From contig OX457041.1 of assembly GCA_949752735.1 (NCBI GenBank), forward strand, positions 21,250,117 to 21,314,116: a stretch of 64,000 bases of DNA, in the 5' to 3' direction. Position 1 is the first letter of the stretch; each line of letters begins with the position of its first letter. Under the pieces are notes generated by a model. The model saw only the letters and a program-made list of their open reading frames with translations, ran no database searches and was not told where the DNA came from. A program made the position numbers and the translations under genes. The stretch comes from Lumbricus terrestris. Its lineage: Eukaryota > Annelida > Clitellata > Crassiclitellata > Lumbricidae. Below are positions 63,381-64,000 of the stretch, in pieces.

Positions 63381-64000
63381 GGTCTGTAGTCCAACGATTG
63401 CAGTTCGTAACTTTTAAGTAGACTTTTTTGTCTGGATCCGGACCAGGTTGTTTGTGTTTACTTGTCCAAAACCTCATCCAATGATTATTACCTGTGTGCA
63501 ATAATAAGTGCAATGAATAAATTGCTTGAAATATGCTTATTTACAGGTGTATTTTATCATTTGAATATAAAATATCACCTTTTTAGAATTCCAGTGATAG
63601 TTAAATTACATTTGTGGTTTATTGTTTTTTAATGTAATTTAGTTTATTTTATGTCGTAATTATTCCATTGTGTGATGCAACGTGCTTTGGTATTGTCTTA
63701 TTAAGTGCTGGTTAATATAACTTAATGTTTGCATGTTGACATTTTATCAAAACTCTCCTCGATATTTCATAATTTGAAGGCAGTAGTTTGTTCAAAGTGG
63801 CTATTGTTTTCTATGGGACCATTTATTTTATTCTTCTCTAATTATCTATGTTTGTCTTTAATTGCCATCATTTAGCAGAGATAAAAAAAAATGTGAATAA
63901 TGCAATTTCTAAGACGTACATCTAGTTTACTTAAGTTATTGCCTTTAAAGATGATAATCATTGTAAATCAGCAATCAATCAACAGTGATTGATCAATCAA

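Larger units (their letters stand above)
63016..64000 (+). other. SPAG17 intron 18, partial
   Basis: No further exon seen. Holds a CR1 3' fragment, a SINE/LINE tail and AT-rich sequence. Confidence 0.6.

Overview
The window is animal nuclear DNA: AT-rich, GT-AG introns of roughly 0.4 to 3 kb, and a dense load of retrotransposons, cut-and-paste DNA transposons, tRNA-derived SINEs and microsatellites. The exact species cannot be read from the sequence. A CR1-like LINE carrying a 2A-like peptide and fold-back elements built of 15-bp repeats resemble elements described from sea urchins, so an echinoderm or other ambulacrarian is my best inference, not a demonstrated fact.

Three host genes were assembled exon by exon, and codon phase is consistent across every junction. 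(1) PAAT/C10orf88 homologue, minus strand, 16821 down to 9820: four coding exons, about 424 residues. A full-length antisense LINE sits in its second intron. (2) CLASRP homologue, plus strand, 21980-38054: 18 coding exons, 745 residues, a complete splicing-related protein with a DRY_EERY-type N-terminus and an expanded RS domain. (3) SPAG17 (PF6) homologue, plus strand, 42151-63015 and running off the right edge: the first 18 coding exons, 1004 residues, of a scaffold of the central apparatus of motile cilia and sperm tails. PAAT and CLASRP are head to head. About 4 kb separates them, mostly a LINE relic split by two later DNA-transposon insertions. CLASRP and SPAG17 are in tandem about 4.1 kb apart. 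I see no functional link between the three genes.

Layout. 1-9.8 kb: no host gene; LINE fragments, a duplicated module ending in a purine-rich 60-bp repeat, small inverted-repeat elements. 9.8-16.8 kb: PAAT with the intronic LINE. 17.1-20.1 kb: LINE relic interrupted by a fold-back element (17207-18236) and a hAT-like element (18273-19591). 20.7-38.5 kb: CLASRP; intron 2 carries an inverted-repeat mariner-like element whose left arm was hit by a hAT element. 38.5-42.1 kb: intergenic. 42.1-64 kb: SPAG17, with introns carrying SINEs, LINE tails, a second fold-back element, a deleted mariner, a TTAA-flanked mini-element and a 1.5-kb element with 9-bp target duplications.

The most interesting signal is the pair of short fold-back elements (17207-18236 and 47164-47757). 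Their arms differ in sequence but share one 15-nt repeat scaffold (GGNNNANTGNTCANA) and one terminal signature (GG, five free bases, then GGAC). For the first element the interrupted LINE reading frame independently confirms the boundaries. Next are an intact EN-RT LINE ORF with a 2A-like motif, and six short non-autonomous elements with 8-bp target duplications, four of which share an internal motif. Family names rest on sequence features and remembered homologues; no database search was run.
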